Below, in pieces: positions 27,957 through 40,457 of a DNA stretch of 64,000 bases. This stretch comes from an uncultured Candidatus Puniceispirillum sp. (lineage in GTDB: Bacteria; Pseudomonadota; Alphaproteobacteria; Puniceispirillales; Puniceispirillaceae): the NCBI GenBank assembly GCA_905182545.1, contig CAJJBY010000006.1, positions 124,001-188,000 of the forward strand, given 5' to 3'. Each line of letters begins with the position of its first letter. The stretch's first letter is position 1. The translations under genes and the position numbers were made by a program. Below the pieces are notes generated by a model that was not told where the DNA came from, did not search any database, and worked only from the letters and a program-made list of their open reading frames with translations.

Positions 27957-28106
27957 CCCGCGCTGCAGCGTGACGATAGCGTTGTCGAAATAAGTCGCTA
28001 TTGAATGGGGCCTTTATTGGATGACGCCGGTGTTCAATGGGGCTTGCATTTATACATGTTGCGCGGCTGGCCTTAACCGCCTTGCCGTGATTGGGGAGAT
28101 GATGCC

Positions 28107-28926
<820 letters not shown>

Positions 28927-29002
28927 CAAGCCAATCCGGCGTCTCAAGATCAGTTGCGCTAACCGGCTATTTTCGCTACTTATCTCTCATCTCAACCCTT
29001 AA

Positions 29003-30301
<1,299 letters not shown>

Positions 30302-30439
30302 GCTGGTAATTCTTAAAAAAACGAGGAAATACGGCGATTCGCTTTTTGCTTGACGCGATGAATCAGCTCTGATTCACTGTTGTCGTGATTAGCCATAAAT
30401 ATGATGATTTCAAGACAGTGCGTTAGCGGGGCAGGGTTC

Positions 30440-30760
30440 ATGTATGTAATGCGAAAATCATTGGCGTTTGCGGGTAGTTTTTTTCTGCTTGGAACAATGA
30501 TTGTATTTTTCGGGGTTCATACAGTGGCTGGTGAGCGCGGCATGTTGGCGCGCCCGCAGCTAGAGCGCAAAATCATGCTTGCCGAAGAACAGCTTGCCTT
30601 GCTTGAAAAGCATCAGACATTTTTGAATCACCGCATTGGCTTGATGCACAAGGGCGGTGTGGATGCCGATATTCTTGCCGAAACGGCGCGTGCTGAGTTG
30701 GGGCTTTATGCGCCAAATGATGTGATTGTTTCAATTGATCTGTCTGATTTGAAATTTTAA
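30440..30760 (+). CDS. ftsB: FtsB/DivIC-like septum formation initiator
   Basis: About 106 aa: a single N-terminal membrane helix (LAFAGSFFLLGTMIVFFGVH), a coiled coil in the periplasm (RKIMLAEEQLALLEKHQTFL) and a C-terminal ILAETARAELGLYAPNDVIV segment, which is the family signature (E..AR..LG...P.E/D.V). In the cell division complex it pairs with FtsL and FtsQ. ATG 30440 is chosen for the preceding GGGGCAGGG; ATG 30449 is an alternative. Between eno and pdhA as in other alphaproteobacteria. Confidence 0.85.
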   Translation: MYVMRKSLAFAGSFFLLGTMIVFFGVHTVAGERGMLARPQLERKIMLAEEQLALLEKHQTFLNHRIGLMHKGGVDADILAETARAELGLYAPNDVIVSIDLSDLKF

Positions 30761-30775
30761 TATCACAAGTGATAT
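30760..30775. promoter_or_regulatory. palindrome ATATCAC-AA-GTGATAT upstream of pdhA
   Basis: A perfect 7+7 palindrome touching the ftsB stop and opening a 225-base AT-rich spacer before pdhA. It has no T run after it, so an operator is more likely than a terminator. The bound regulator is not known. Confidence 0.35.
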
Positions 30776-31039
30776 ATTATAAGTTAACTGAATTTAGTTT
30801 ATACTTAAAAAAATCAATAAAAACATAATAATAAAATTGTTGCAAAAATATGAAATTCGCTGAATTCTCATTCTTTGATTATGTCATGCGGGTGTTTTGC
30901 CTTGTATGGCTGGCGCATCGGTCGGGAATTTGGTGAATAGGCAGCTTTACCTGCGTTTCACGAAAATGTCCGGTTCAAACAGACCATGGATGGGCTGGCG
31001 ATAAAACGCTGGCTGCCGCGGTCATCGAGGGTGGGACAA

Positions 31040-32107
31040 ATGACGGCGAAAGCAGAAACCAAGCGCAAACGTGGCCCTGGGCGGCCGCCAAAAACAGTCG
31101 TATCAGGAGTGAATGACATGCCGCCAACCGAAAATTTGGTTGCCATGTATAAAGACATGCTGCTGATCCGCCGGTTTGAAGAAAAGGCTGGCCAGCTTTA
31201 TGGCATGGGTCAAATTGGTGGATTTTGTCATCTCTATATCGGCCAAGAAGCCGTTGTTGTTGGGCTACAGTCAGCCTCAAAGCCGGGTGACACTGTTGTG
31301 ACATCATATCGTGACCATGGCCATATGCTGGCTTGCGGGATGGATGCTGATGGTGTGATGGCCGAATTGACTGGCCGCGAAGGTGGTTATTCGCGCGGCA
31401 AGGGCGGTTCGATGCATATGTTTAGCCGCGAAAAGAATTTCTTTGGCGGTCACGGTATTGTCGGCGCACAGGTGCCAATCGGTGTCGGGCTTGCTTTTTC
31501 CCATAAATATAAGAATGAACCAAATGTCTGCATGACCTATCTTGGTGATGGCGCGGTCAATCAGGGTCAGGTTTATGAAAGCTTTAACATGGCGGCACTT
31601 TGGAGTCTTCCGGTCGTGTTTGTTATTGAAAATAACCAATATGGCATGGGAACCAAAGTGACGCGTGCGGCCGCTGGGCGGGCGCTTGCCGATCGCGGCA
31701 TGGCCTATGGTATCCTGGGCAAACAGGTCGATGGCATGGACGTGTTGGCGGTTCGCACGGCCGCGCTTGAAGCCTTGGCACATTGCCGAGACGGGAATGG
31801 GCCTTATATCCTTGAAATGAAAACCTATCGCTATCGCGGTCATTCAATGTCAGATCCGGCAAAATATCGCACGCGCGAAGAGGTTGACGCCATGCGCAAA
31901 CAGCATGATCCGATTGACCAAATCCGCGATCTTTTGAAAAACCAGCATGTTGACGATGCGCGGCTGAAGGAAATTGACTCAGACGTCAAGGCAACCGTGA
32001 CCAAAGCAACCGAATTTGCCCAAACCAGCCCTGAGCCGGATCCATCTGAACTGTTTACCGATATTCTGTTGCCGCTGACCGACAACAAACTTGTTGCAAA
32101 GGTGTAA
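31040..32107 (+). CDS. pdhA: pyruvate dehydrogenase E1 component, alpha subunit
   Basis: 355 aa from ATG 31040. Thiamine-diphosphate binding is shown by [19 protein letters not shown], substrate and cofactor regions by [25 protein letters not shown] and [16 protein letters not shown] (the phosphorylation-loop region). With PdhB it decarboxylates pyruvate and reductively acetylates the E2 lipoyl group. The first 26 residues hold a very basic [11 protein letters not shown] run. A second start, ATG 31118, has a better AGGAG and would give a protein starting [13 protein letters not shown] without that run. First gene of the pdh-lpd-lipA cluster. Confidence 0.95.
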   Translation: MTAKAETKRKRGPGRPPKTVVSGVNDMPPTENLVAMYKDMLLIRRFEEKAGQLYGMGQIGGFCHLYIGQEAVVVGLQSASKPGDTVVTSYRDHGHMLACGMDADGVMAELTGREGGYSRGKGGSMHMFSREKNFFGGHGIVGAQVPIGVGLAFSHKYKNEPNVCMTYLGDGAVNQGQVYESFNMAALWSLPVVFVIENNQYGMGTKVTRAAAGRALADRGMAYGILGKQVDGMDVLAVRTAALEALAHCRDGNGPYILEMKTYRYRGHSMSDPAKYRTREEVDAMRKQHDPIDQIRDLLKNQHVDDARLKEIDSDVKATVTKATEFAQTSPEPDPSELFTDILLPLTDNKLVAKV

Positions 32108-32109
32108 TC

Positions 32110-33487
32110 ATGGCCATTGAAATTAAAATGCCAGCTTTGTCGCCAACCATGGAAGAAGGCACACTGGCAAAATGGCTTGTTGCCGATGGTGATGATGTGC
32201 GTTCGGGCGATGTGATTGCCGAAATCGAAACCGATAAGGCAACAATGGAAGTCGAAGCCATTGAAGATGGCAAAATCGGCCAGATTTTGGTGCCTGCTGG
32301 AACCCAGCATGTAAAGGTGAATGCCGTGATTGCAATGTTGCTGGAAGATGGCGAAAGCGCCAGTGACATGAAATTACCAACGCCTGCTGAACCGGTGACC
32401 GCGCCTGTTGCCGATGATACGACAGCATCTGGCTGAAACAGCATCAGTGGCAGAAACAGTCTCAACCCCGGCGGCAGAAACCGATTGGTCAGGCAGTTCG
32501 ACATCGCTTACCGTTCGCGAGTCACTTCGCGATGCGATGGCCGAAGAAATGCGCCGTGATGAAAATGTATTTATCATGGGCGAGGAAGTTGCCGAATATC
32601 AGGGTGCCTATAAGGTAACGCAGGGGCTTCTTGACGAGTTTGGCTCGAAACGGGTGATTGATACGCCGATTACCGAACAGGGCTTTGCCGGTCTTGGTGT
32701 TGGCGCGGCCTTTGGCGAATTGCGGCCGATTGTCGAGTTCATGACATTCAATTTTGCCATGCAGGCGATTGATCAAATCATCAATTCAGCCGCCAAAACC
32801 CTTTATATGTCGGGTGGTCAAATGGGCTGTCCGATTGTGTTTCGCGGGCCAAATGGCGCGGCAAGCCGTGTGGCGGCGCAGCATTCGCAATGTTTTGCCA
32901 GCTGGTATGCGCATTGTCCGGGATTAAAGGTTGTTGCCCCTTATTCGGCCGCTGATGCCAAAGGCTTGTTAAAAGCCGCCATTCGTGACCCAAATCCGAT
33001 CATTTTTCTTGAGCATGAAGTTTTATATAGCCAAAGCTTTGACGTGCCGGATGATGATGATTGGGTTGTGCCAATTGGCAAGGCCAATATTCTGCAAAGC
33101 GGAAGCGATGTCACCATCGTTGCCTTTTCGATCATGGTTGGTCGCGCTCTTGAGGCGGCTGATCGTCTTGCCGAACAGGGCATTAGCGCTGAAGTCATTG
33201 ATCTGCGGTCAATTCGCCCGCTTGATAGTGCGACAATTGTTGAGTCGGTGAAAAAAACCTCGCGTCTGGTTACATGTGAAGAAGGCTTTCCGTTTGCTGG
33301 TATTGGCGCTGAAATTGCCATGCAGGTTATGGAACAGGCCTTTGACTGGCTTGATGCGCCAATTGCGCGTGTAACTGGCAAGGATGTTCCAATGCCTTAT
33401 GCAGCAAATCTCGAAGCGATGGCATTGCCACAAATCGACGACATTGTTGCCGCGGCGCGCACCACTTGTGATGGGTTTAAGGGGTAG
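32110..33487 (+). CDS. pdhB: pyruvate dehydrogenase E1 component, beta subunit, with N-terminal lipoyl domain; +1 frameshift in linker
   Basis: Residues 1-78 form a lipoyl domain with the modified lysine in [12 protein letters not shown], then an Ala/Pro/Thr linker, then the beta-subunit transketolase-type domain starting [15 protein letters not shown] with [18 protein letters not shown] lipoyl domain on E1-beta is known in alphaproteobacteria. The first frame stops at 32436; the catalytic domain is one base on (open from 32408). Deleting one G near 32430-32433 (TCTGGCTGA to TCTGCTGA) restores ASAETAS and one protein of about 459 aa. If real, the break would separate the lipoyl arm from the E1-beta body. 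Confidence 0.9.
32209..32252 (+). repeat. 44-bp direct repeat, copy 1 (lipoyl coding sequence of pdhB)
   Basis: Identical to 33592-33635 over 44 bases, covering the codons for [15 protein letters not shown]. The flanks also match with few changes. Confidence 0.85.
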
Positions 33488-33492
33488 GGCTG

Positions 33493-34787
33493 ATGGCGAT
33501 TGAAATTAAAATGCCGGCCTTGTCACCAACCATGACAACCGGAACTTTGGCAAAATGGCTTGTTGGCGAGGGTGACCGCGTCAATTCGGGTGATGTGATT
33601 GCCGAAATCGAAACCGATAAGGCAACAATGGAAGTTGAATCGGTTGATGATGGAATTATGGCAAAAATTTTTGTTGATGCTGGTGCCGAGAATGTCGCTG
33701 TTGGCGCCGTGATCGCGGTTCTGGCAGAAGATGACGAAACCGCAAGTGATGTTGCCAAAGCCGGCCTTCAGGAACCATCATCGGCAGCGCCTGTGCCGTC
33801 AGTCGCAAGCGAAGCACAAGCGCCACCAAACCAGCCCAGCAACCAGCACCAGTGACCGCAGCACCAGTAACAGCCGCAGCGCCATTCCCCGAAACCAAAA
33901 GCAGCGACAAGCCGCGAGTCTTTGCCAGCCCATTGGCGCGCCGGATTGCGGCTGATCGGAATATTGTGCTTGATCGTATTACCGGAAGCGGCCCCCATGG
34001 CCGGATTTTGCGCCGTGATGTTGAGTCTGCCGCCATTGCCCCAATCGCGCAAACAACCGCAGCACAAGCAGAAACGTTGCAGGCAGGGACGATCCAGCAA
34101 GGCGACAGCTATCTTGTTGCCAATAGCCAGATGCGCAAGGCCATTGCTAGCCGGCTTCAAGACTCAAAACAGCAAGCGCCACATTTCTATCTAACCGTTG
34201 ATTGTGTGATCGACAATTTGCTTGAAGCGCGTAAAGCATTGAATGTCAAAGCAGCCGAAGGGATCAAAATCTCGGTCAATGACATGATTATCCGCGCCGC
34301 AGCGATGGCTTTGATTGCCGTTCCTGAGGCCAATGCGTCATGGGAAGGCGAGAATACACGGCTGTTCCGTCATGCCGATATTGCTATGGCAGTGGCCATT
34401 GATGGCGGGTTAATCACGCCAATCGTTTGGGCCGCCGAACAAAAGGGGCTTGCCGCTCTATCACAGGTAACCGCTGATCTGGCCGCCCGCGCGCGTGATG
34501 GGAAATTAGCCGCCAGCGAATATACCGGTGGCAGCTTTACAATTTCCAATCTTGGCATGTTTGGTGTTCGTGAATTTGCCGCGGTCATTAATCCACCGCA
34601 TGGCTGCATTCTGGCGGTTGGTGCCGGTGAACAGCGGCCTATTGTCATTGATGGCAATCTGGCTGTGGCAACGGTGATGAGCGTTACCCTTTCAGCCGAT
34701 CATCGCGCTGTTGACGGGGCGGTTGGTGCGAGATGGCTTCAGGCCTTTAAGGGGTTTGTTGAAAACCCCGTCACGATGCTGTTGTAA
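33493..34787 (+). CDS. pdhC: dihydrolipoamide acetyltransferase (E2) of pyruvate dehydrogenase; -1 frameshift in linker
   Basis: N-terminal lipoyl domain (lysine in [12 protein letters not shown]), linker, peripheral-subunit-binding domain (VFASPLARRIAADRNI, then GSGPHGRILRRDV) and the catalytic acetyltransferase domain ending with TLSADHRAVDGAVGARWL (the HxxxD catalytic motif). The first frame stops at 33855; the rest is read from a frame open at GTG 33852. Adding one A in AAA at 33828-33830 gives QAPPKPAQQPAPVTAAP and restores one protein of about 431 aa. Transfers the acetyl group from lipoate to CoA. Coupled behind pdhB with a 5-base gap. Confidence 0.9.
33592..33635 (+). repeat. 44-bp direct repeat, copy 2 (lipoyl coding sequence of pdhC)
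   Basis: Identical to 32209-32252. The copies are 1,383 bases apart, in the same relative frame of each gene. Such exact identity between paralogous domains suggests recent gene conversion. Confidence 0.85.
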
Positions 34788-34861
34788 GGCACTATTCTGT
34801 TGTAATGCAACGCGCAATAGACCAATTGCAAGACGTCCGGTTCGCCGATTAGGAGACAAGA

Positions 34862-36256
34862 ATGACCGATACCCAATTTGACATTGCCGTAATTGGTGGC
34901 GGGCCTGGTGGCTATGTTGCGGCCATTAGGGCGGCCCAGCTTGGGCTAAAGCCGGTGGTGATTGAGCGTGAGAATCTTGGTGGTATCTGCCTGAATTGGG
35001 GCTGTATTCCAACCAAAGCATTGCTGCGCGCTGCCGAATTGCGTCATTCAATTGATGAAATGGCCGATTTTGGCATCATGGTTGGTGAGGTGAAAGTTGA
35101 TCTTGCGGCTGTGGTGAAACGGTCACGCAAGGTTGCAGGCCGTCTGTCGATGGGTGTTAAGCATCTGCTGAAAAAGAACAAGGTTACCGTGATTGCGGCC
35201 GAAGCCAAGCTTGGCGCGGCAAAGGGTGGTTTGCGCCAGATCAACCTGTCAAATGGGGATATGGTATCAGCCAAGCATGTGATCATTGCCACGGGCGCCC
35301 GCGCCCGCGCTCTGCCCAATATCGAGGCTGACGGCAAAACCATCCTGACGTACCGCGAAGCAATGGTTCCCGAAACCATGCCGGAATCGCTTATCATTGT
35401 TGGTTCAGGTGCGATTGGAAGCGAATTTGCCTCATTCTATCATGATATGGGCGTAAAGGTGACGCTGGTCGAGGCGCTTGAACGTATTTTGCCGGTTGAA
35501 GATGAAGATGTGTCTGCTTTCGTTCAAAAATCATTCGAAAAGCGGGGTATCACGATTATGACCGGCGTCAAATTGCAGGCGGTGACAAGTGATGCAAACG
35601 GCGTTCAGGCCAGCATCGAAGGCCATGACAAGTCATTGCAGGCAAGCCGGATGATTCTTGCGGTTGGCATTACCGGCAATACCGAAAATCTTGGCCTTGA
35701 GACGACTAAGATCAAAGTCGATCGCGGTCATATCGTGACCGATCAATGGGGCGCAACCGGCGAGGCTGGTATCTATGCCATTGGCGATGTAACCGGCCCG
35801 CCTTGGCTGGCGCATAAAGCCAGCCATGAAGGCATCATCTGTGTCGAAAGAATCACCGGTCAAAAAGATGTTCATGCCATTGGCGCGGGGGCTGTGCCGG
35901 GTTGCACCTATTGCCGCCCACAAGTCGCATCAGTTGGCATGACCGAAGCGGCGGCAAAACAGGCTGGCCATGATCTGAAAATTGGCCAGTTCCCCTTTGC
36001 TGGCAATGGCAAGGCGATTGCCCTTGGCGATGATGGCGGCTTTGTTAAAACGATTTTCGATGCGAAAACCGGCGAATTGCTGGGGGCGCATATGGTTGGG
36101 CCTGAAGTCACCGAATTGATTCAAGGCTATGCAATTGCGCGGACATTAGAAGCAACCGAAGCCGAATTAATGGCAACGATTTTCCCGCATCCAACCCTGT
36201 CTGAGGCAATGCATGAATCGGTTCTTGATGCCTATGATCGCGCCATTCATTTCTAA
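34862..36256 (+). CDS. lpd: dihydrolipoamide dehydrogenase (E3)
   Basis: 464 aa flavoprotein. FAD-binding IAVIGGGPGGYVAAIRAAQL at the start, the redox disulfide Cys43/Cys48 in GGICLNWGCIPTK, the NAD-binding LIIVGSGAIGSEFASFYHDMG in the middle, and the C-terminal interface with catalytic His in FPHPTLSEAMHESVLDAYDR. It reoxidises the lipoyl groups of pyruvate dehydrogenase with NAD+. GGAGAC precedes ATG 34862. Third in the pdh cluster and intact. Confidence 0.97.
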   Translation: MTDTQFDIAVIGGGPGGYVAAIRAAQLGLKPVVIERENLGGICLNWGCIPTKALLRAAELRHSIDEMADFGIMVGEVKVDLAAVVKRSRKVAGRLSMGVKHLLKKNKVTVIAAEAKLGAAKGGLRQINLSNGDMVSAKHVIIATGARARALPNIEADGKTILTYREAMVPETMPESLIIVGSGAIGSEFASFYHDMGVKVTLVEALERILPVEDEDVSAFVQKSFEKRGITIMTGVKLQAVTSDANGVQASIEGHDKSLQASRMILAVGITGNTENLGLETTKIKVDRGHIVTDQWGATGEAGIYAIGDVTGPPWLAHKASHEGIICVERITGQKDVHAIGAGAVPGCTYCRPQVASVGMTEAAAKQAGHDLKIGQFPFAGNGKAIALGDDGGFVKTIFDAKTGELLGAHMVGPEVTELIQGYAIARTLEATEAELMATIFPHPTLSEAMHESVLDAYDRAIHF

Positions 36257-36375
36257 GATCGCAAGGCTGATTGTGCTGGCTGTCTTGTCTTTGCATTATC
36301 TACTTTTCGGCAAAAGCCTTTTTGCCAGCCGTTAATCGGTTGTTCTCTATCAGGTTAGTCTGCTAAGAAAAAACC

Positions 36376-37329
36376 ATGCCACAGATGAACACAAGCAAAG
36401 GGGCGGCACGCCACCCCGAAAAACGTAAAAATCCAGATCGGCCCCAGCCGCGCCGTCCTGAATGGTTGCGTGTAAAAGCGCCGGTTTCTGCTGCCTATGC
36501 CGAAACAAGATCCTTGATGCGTGATCTCAATCTTGTGACCGTATGTGAAGAAGCGGCTTGCCCGAATATTGGCGAGTGCTGGGCGCAAAAACACGCCACC
36601 ATGATGATTTTAGGATCAGTTTGTACGCGGGCTTGCGCCTTTTGCAATGTTGCCACGGGTCGGCCTAATCTTTTGGATCCGCACGAGCCGGAAAATGTTG
36701 GCAAAGCGGTGGCAAAGCTTGGGCTTCGTCATGTGGTGATTACCTCGGTTGACCGTGATGATCTGGATGATGGCGGCGCACAGCATTTTGCCGATACGAT
36801 TTTGGCCATTCGCCAATTGTCACCTGGCACCACGATTGAGGTTTTGACGCCAGATTTCCTGCGTAAAGATGGCGCCGTTGAAATTGTTGTCGCAGCGCGG
36901 CCTGATGTGTTTAACCATAACATGGAAACCGTACCGCGCCTTTATCCGACAATTCGGCCGGGTGCGCGCTATTTTCACTCGTTATCCATCTTGCAAAAGG
37001 TCAAAGAGCTTGATCCAACCATCTTTACCAAATCGGGCATTATGGTTGGCCTTGGTGAAACCGATGGCGAGGTTGGGCAATTGATGGATGATCTGCGAAG
37101 CGCCGATGTTGATTTCATGACGATTGGTCAATATTTGCAGCCAACACCAAAACATGCGGTTGTCGACCGGTTTGTCGAGCCTGCTGTATTCGCGCAATTT
37201 GCAAAAATAGGTGCTGGTAAAGGGTTTTTGCTGATGTCGTCAACGCCTTTGACCCGATCCAGCTATCATGCCGATGCTGATTTTGCCGCATTGCAAGCGG
37301 CCCGAAACGTTGTGTATCTTGGCGCATAG
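36376..37329 (+). CDS. lipA: lipoyl synthase
   Basis: 317 aa radical-SAM enzyme. Auxiliary cluster cysteines Cys57, Cys62 and Cys68 in [16 protein letters not shown] cluster Cys83, Cys87 and Cys90 in [13 protein letters not shown]; the C-terminal serine ligand in [12 protein letters not shown]. Inserts two sulfurs into octanoyl groups to make lipoyl groups, here on pdhB and pdhC encoded next door. About 120 bases downstream of lpd. Confidence 0.97.
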   Translation: MPQMNTSKGAARHPEKRKNPDRPQPRRPEWLRVKAPVSAAYAETRSLMRDLNLVTVCEEAACPNIGECWAQKHATMMILGSVCTRACAFCNVATGRPNLLDPHEPENVGKAVAKLGLRHVVITSVDRDDLDDGGAQHFADTILAIRQLSPGTTIEVLTPDFLRKDGAVEIVVAARPDVFNHNMETVPRLYPTIRPGARYFHSLSILQKVKELDPTIFTKSGIMVGLGETDGEVGQLMDDLRSADVDFMTIGQYLQPTPKHAVVDRFVEPAVFAQFAKIGAGKGFLLMSSTPLTRSSYHADADFAALQAARNVVYLGA

Positions 37330-37347
37330 TTATCGGAGCGCGCAAGA

Positions 37348-37800
37348 ATGACAATTCATAAGGAAAAACGGGTGATCCATCACCGGCCACAAGACCTTTA
37401 CGCGCTTGTTGCCAATGTGCGGTCATATCCTGAATTTCTGCCATGGTGTCTGGCGTCACGCATCCGGCAGGAATCAACCGATGCTTTGACCGCTGATTTG
37501 ATCATTGGCTTTAATATGTTTCGCGAACGGTTCACATCCTATGTCGAACTTAATCCTGCAATGCTGGAAATCACCGTAAAATATGCCGAAGGGCCGTTCA
37601 AACATTTGACCAATCACTGGCGGTTTCTTGATCATCCTGATGGCTGTGAAATTGATTTCTATGTCGATTTTGAATTTAATTCGCGGCTGTTGCAATCGGT
37701 CATTGAAACGCTGTTTACCGAGGCGGTTAAGCGCATGGTGCGGGCGTTTGAGACCCGTGCTGATTCGTTATATGGAAAAAGACTGATCAATAAATCCTAA
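37348..37800 (+). CDS. type II toxin-antitoxin RatA-like / COQ10 START-domain protein
   Basis: 150 aa of the polyketide cyclase/START fold: VIHHRPQDLYALVANVRSYPEFLPWCLASRI is the standard opening of the COQ10/RatA family, followed by LTNHWRFLDHPDG and DFYVDFEFNSRLLQSVIETLF. In mitochondria COQ10 carries ubiquinone; in E. coli RatA was reported to block ribosome subunit joining. In alphaproteobacteria it usually follows lipA, as here (18-base gap), so a coenzyme Q binding role is the more likely. Convergent with cinA. Confidence 0.85.
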   Translation: MTIHKEKRVIHHRPQDLYALVANVRSYPEFLPWCLASRIRQESTDALTADLIIGFNMFRERFTSYVELNPAMLEITVKYAEGPFKHLTNHWRFLDHPDGCEIDFYVDFEFNSRLLQSVIETLFTEAVKRMVRAFETRADSLYGKRLINKS

Positions 37801-37801
37801 A

Positions 37802-38302
37802 TTATTTCAATTCATTATAAATCATTGTTAGTAATTTATATAATGATTTCTTGCGAACTGAATCACGATCGCCAGTAAAGATGTGATGATCATGAACCGC
37901 TGGCTTGCCGCGCCATTGACAGCTAAAATGCACCAGCCCGACAGGTTTGTCTTGGCTGCCACCGCCGGGGCCGGCAATGCCGGTAACTGATGCTGCCAAT
38001 CGGGCAGCAGGCGTTTTCAACAGCGCGCCGGTGGTCATGGCAATGGCAGTCTCGGCCGAAACCGCGCCATAGCTGGCCAAGATATCGTCACTGACGCCAA
38101 GAAGGTCTTGTTTTGCCTGATTGCTATAGGTCACAAGGCCACGATCAAGAACCGCAGATGAACCAGCAATATCGGTCAATGCAGCGGCAATCATGCCGCC
38201 GGTGCAGGACTCGGCAAGAACAAGCATCACGTTTTTTTCACTTGCAAGCTTGATGATGGCCTTGGCCAGTTCAGATATTATCATGGTTGCGTTGTCAGTC
38301 AT
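37802..38302 (-). CDS. pncC: CinA C-terminal-type nicotinamide-nucleotide amidase
   Basis: 166 aa, one CinA_C domain: VMLVLAESCTGGMIAAALTDI, then GLVTYSNQAKQDLLGV, GAVSAETAIAMTTGAL and AASVTGIAGPGGGSQDKPVG. It converts nicotinamide mononucleotide to nicotinate mononucleotide and ammonia in NAD recycling. It lacks the N-terminal molybdopterin-like domain of full CinA. In one strand group with pgpA and ispDF. Confidence 0.9.
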   Translation of the reverse strand: MTDNATMIISELAKAIIKLASEKNVMLVLAESCTGGMIAAALTDIAGSSAVLDRGLVTYSNQAKQDLLGVSDDILASYGAVSAETAIAMTTGALLKTPAARLAASVTGIAGPGGGSQDKPVGLVHFSCQWRGKPAVHDHHIFTGDRDSVRKKSLYKLLTMIYNELK

Positions 38303-38326
38303 TGCGCCTCGCCAATGGAGTTAAAT

Positions 38327-38800
38327 CTAAAAGCCGAAAAATATTTGCCCTACGCCCCAAAGGCAAAGCGCGGCCAATAGGCCTGCGACAATATCATCGG
38401 CCATAACGCCAACACCGCCCGAAAGCTGCTCGGCCATGCCAACAGGGCCAATCTTGGTAATGTCAAAAAACCGGAACAAAACAAAGGCAGCGGCAAACCA
38501 CCATAGATCAAGCGGCAGAATGATCAGGGCGATCCATTGCCCTGCCACTTCGTCAATGATGACTTCTGGTGCGTCTTTGCGGCTGGTGGTTTGGCTATAA
38601 GCATCAGCCGCAAAAACGCCAATAATTGTAACAAGCAATGTTGCTGCGGCCAATATTCCGGCACCATAGCCGGCAATCATATAGCCGCTGACAACCCCGA
38701 CAGCCGATCCGATTGTACCCGGGGCAGGGCGTAAATGCCCAATTGGGCCAAGCGTGGCAAGATAGGCAAGCGATGATTGAAGTGAGCCGCTAATAACCAT
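38327..38800 (-). CDS. pgpA: phosphatidylglycerophosphatase A
   Basis: 157 aa, several membrane helices. LGPIGHLRPAPGTIGSAVGV at the start and APEVIIDEVAGQWIALIILPL (the metal-binding VIDE segment) are PgpA signatures, as is RFFDITKIGPVG. Dephosphorylates phosphatidylglycerophosphate to phosphatidylglycerol in the inner membrane. It ends 24 bases from pncC and shares one base with the stop of ispDF at 38800. Confidence 0.92.
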   Translation of the reverse strand: MVISGSLQSSLAYLATLGPIGHLRPAPGTIGSAVGVVSGYMIAGYGAGILAAATLLVTIIGVFAADAYSQTTSRKDAPEVIIDEVAGQWIALIILPLDLWWFAAAFVLFRFFDITKIGPVGMAEQLSGGVGVMADDIVAGLLAALCLWGVGQIFFGF

Positions 38801-40234
38801 TATTTTATCGTGCCAGCGTGCAAGCTCTGGTCAGATGGGGCTGGCAAGGTGATGCTGGCACTTGCTTGTGCTGCGATCCCTTCGCCGCGACCGGTAAAGC
38901 CAAGCCCTTCGGATGTTGTGGCCTTGACGCTAACGCGGTCGATTGAAATGCCGCATATTTTGGCAATGCGGTGGCGTATGGCATCGCGATGCGGGCCAAT
39001 TTTCGGCGTCTCGCAAATAAAGGTAAGGTCGAGATTCATAATGCGGCCGCCGCGTGTCAAAACACGTTTGGTGGCAAAATCAAGAAATATCGCGCTATCC
39101 GCATTTTGCCATTGCGGATCGGATGGTGGAAAATGGGCGCCGATATCACCATCGGCAAGCGCACCAAAAATCGCGTCGCATAAGGCATGTAATCCAACAT
39201 CACCGTCAGAATGCGCCAACATGCGGCGGTTACTATCCAGCTTGATACCACCAAGCCAGATCGGGCCAGATTCATTGCTGAATTTATGAACATCAAAGCC
39301 GGTGCCAAAGCGTGTTTCTGTCATGCTGTTATCATCCGTTTGCTGCTGGTATTCCTGCGCCGCGCTGTCGGCCGCGATAAGATGCGATAACATAGCAAAA
39401 TCATCAGCATCGGTCAGCTTCATAAGCTGTTTGGCGCCATCGAAAATGGTGATTTTGAAACCGGCTGCTTCGGCAAGGCTGCAATCATCGGTAAAGCCGC
39501 CTTTGCCGGCAAAATCATCATGCAGCTTGGTGATGATATCGCGGCGGAATAATTGCGGTGTTTGCGCGGCGGCAAGCTGGCTTCGGTCAATGCCGCCAGT
39601 GATAAGTCCGCGGCCGCTTGTCGGGCTATTTTGGCTGTTGTTCTTGTCGATGGTTTTGATGCTGTCGGCAAGCGGCAAAACCGGAACGGCGCCAATGATT
39701 TCATTTTTCTGCTTGTGGTCATTGGTATTATCTATAGCGGCGATTAAACCGTCCAATAGATTGGCCGGTATTAACGGGCGGGCGGCATCATGAATGGCAA
39801 CATAGTCGATATTTTGGCAATCTTTTAGCCCAGCAAGGGCGGTCAAACCAGCGTGAACCGAATCCTGGCGCGTGGCACCGCCAGCGATAAGATGAACGGG
39901 TTTCTGCGTTTCGGGTAAAATATTGGCCATATGGGGGATATAGGGCTCGGCCACGACCAGAATGATGGCAGCAATCGCCGGATGGTGATGAAAATAGTCA
40001 AACGCATGGGCGATAACCGGTTTGTCGCCTAATCGCCAAAATTGCTTTGGCAGACGTTCCAAATTATCATCCCAAATTATCATGCCCAAAATCATCTATC
40101 ACAAAGGGGCTATCTTGGCGCGCATTGAATTTGCTGGTGCTAGCTGCACGCATGCCTGATCCAGCGGCGACAATAATCGCCGCGCATGAATTGGTGCCGG
40201 ATTGATCAGGGCGTGAGATAATTTTATCTTGCAT
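38800..40234 (-). CDS. ispDF: bifunctional IspD/IspF, interrupted near its N-terminus by a 13-bp duplication
   Basis: Fusion of 4-diphosphocytidyl-methylerythritol synthase and the cyclodiphosphate synthase of the MEP isoprenoid route. From ATG 40234 the protein begins with the CTP-binding [12 protein letters not shown] (near residue 17) and reads to HDNLG and a stop. One frame over, [20 protein letters not shown] continues the IspD domain (with DAARPLI), and the IspF domain follows ([49 protein letters not shown]). The frameshift is made by two copies of a 12-base unit (13-base period). Note KFN in place of the usual PK-box spacing upstream of LPKQF, giving a slightly long N-terminal insert. 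Confidence 0.88.
40058..40083 (-). repeat. 13-bp tandem duplication breaking ispDF
   Basis: Units 40058-40070 and 40071-40083 differ only at their first base; on the coding strand each contains ATGATAATTTGG. Taking out one 13-base unit gives [12 protein letters not shown] in a single frame. Confidence 0.85.
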
Positions 40235-40457
40235 AACAGTCCTTCTTATCCCCAATGTCTGCCGCTTTGTCCAATGGATATTCAGCTTGGCAAGTGCGTG
40301 CCATCGGCGCTGCCAGCCAATTTGATCATATCGTTGGTGCTTTGGCGGCAATTGACGTTAAGTGATGGATTTTTGTGCATTAATTGCCTATTATATGGGC
40401 GTTTTACCGATATTCATTATCGGCGCTTGTCTTTTTGGGTCTGTTTCGGGGTCTTTT

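Noticed and set aside
30760-30985. AT-rich spacer before pdhA as a small RNA gene
   Set aside because: Beyond the palindrome at 30760-30775 there is no terminator-like stem with a T run.
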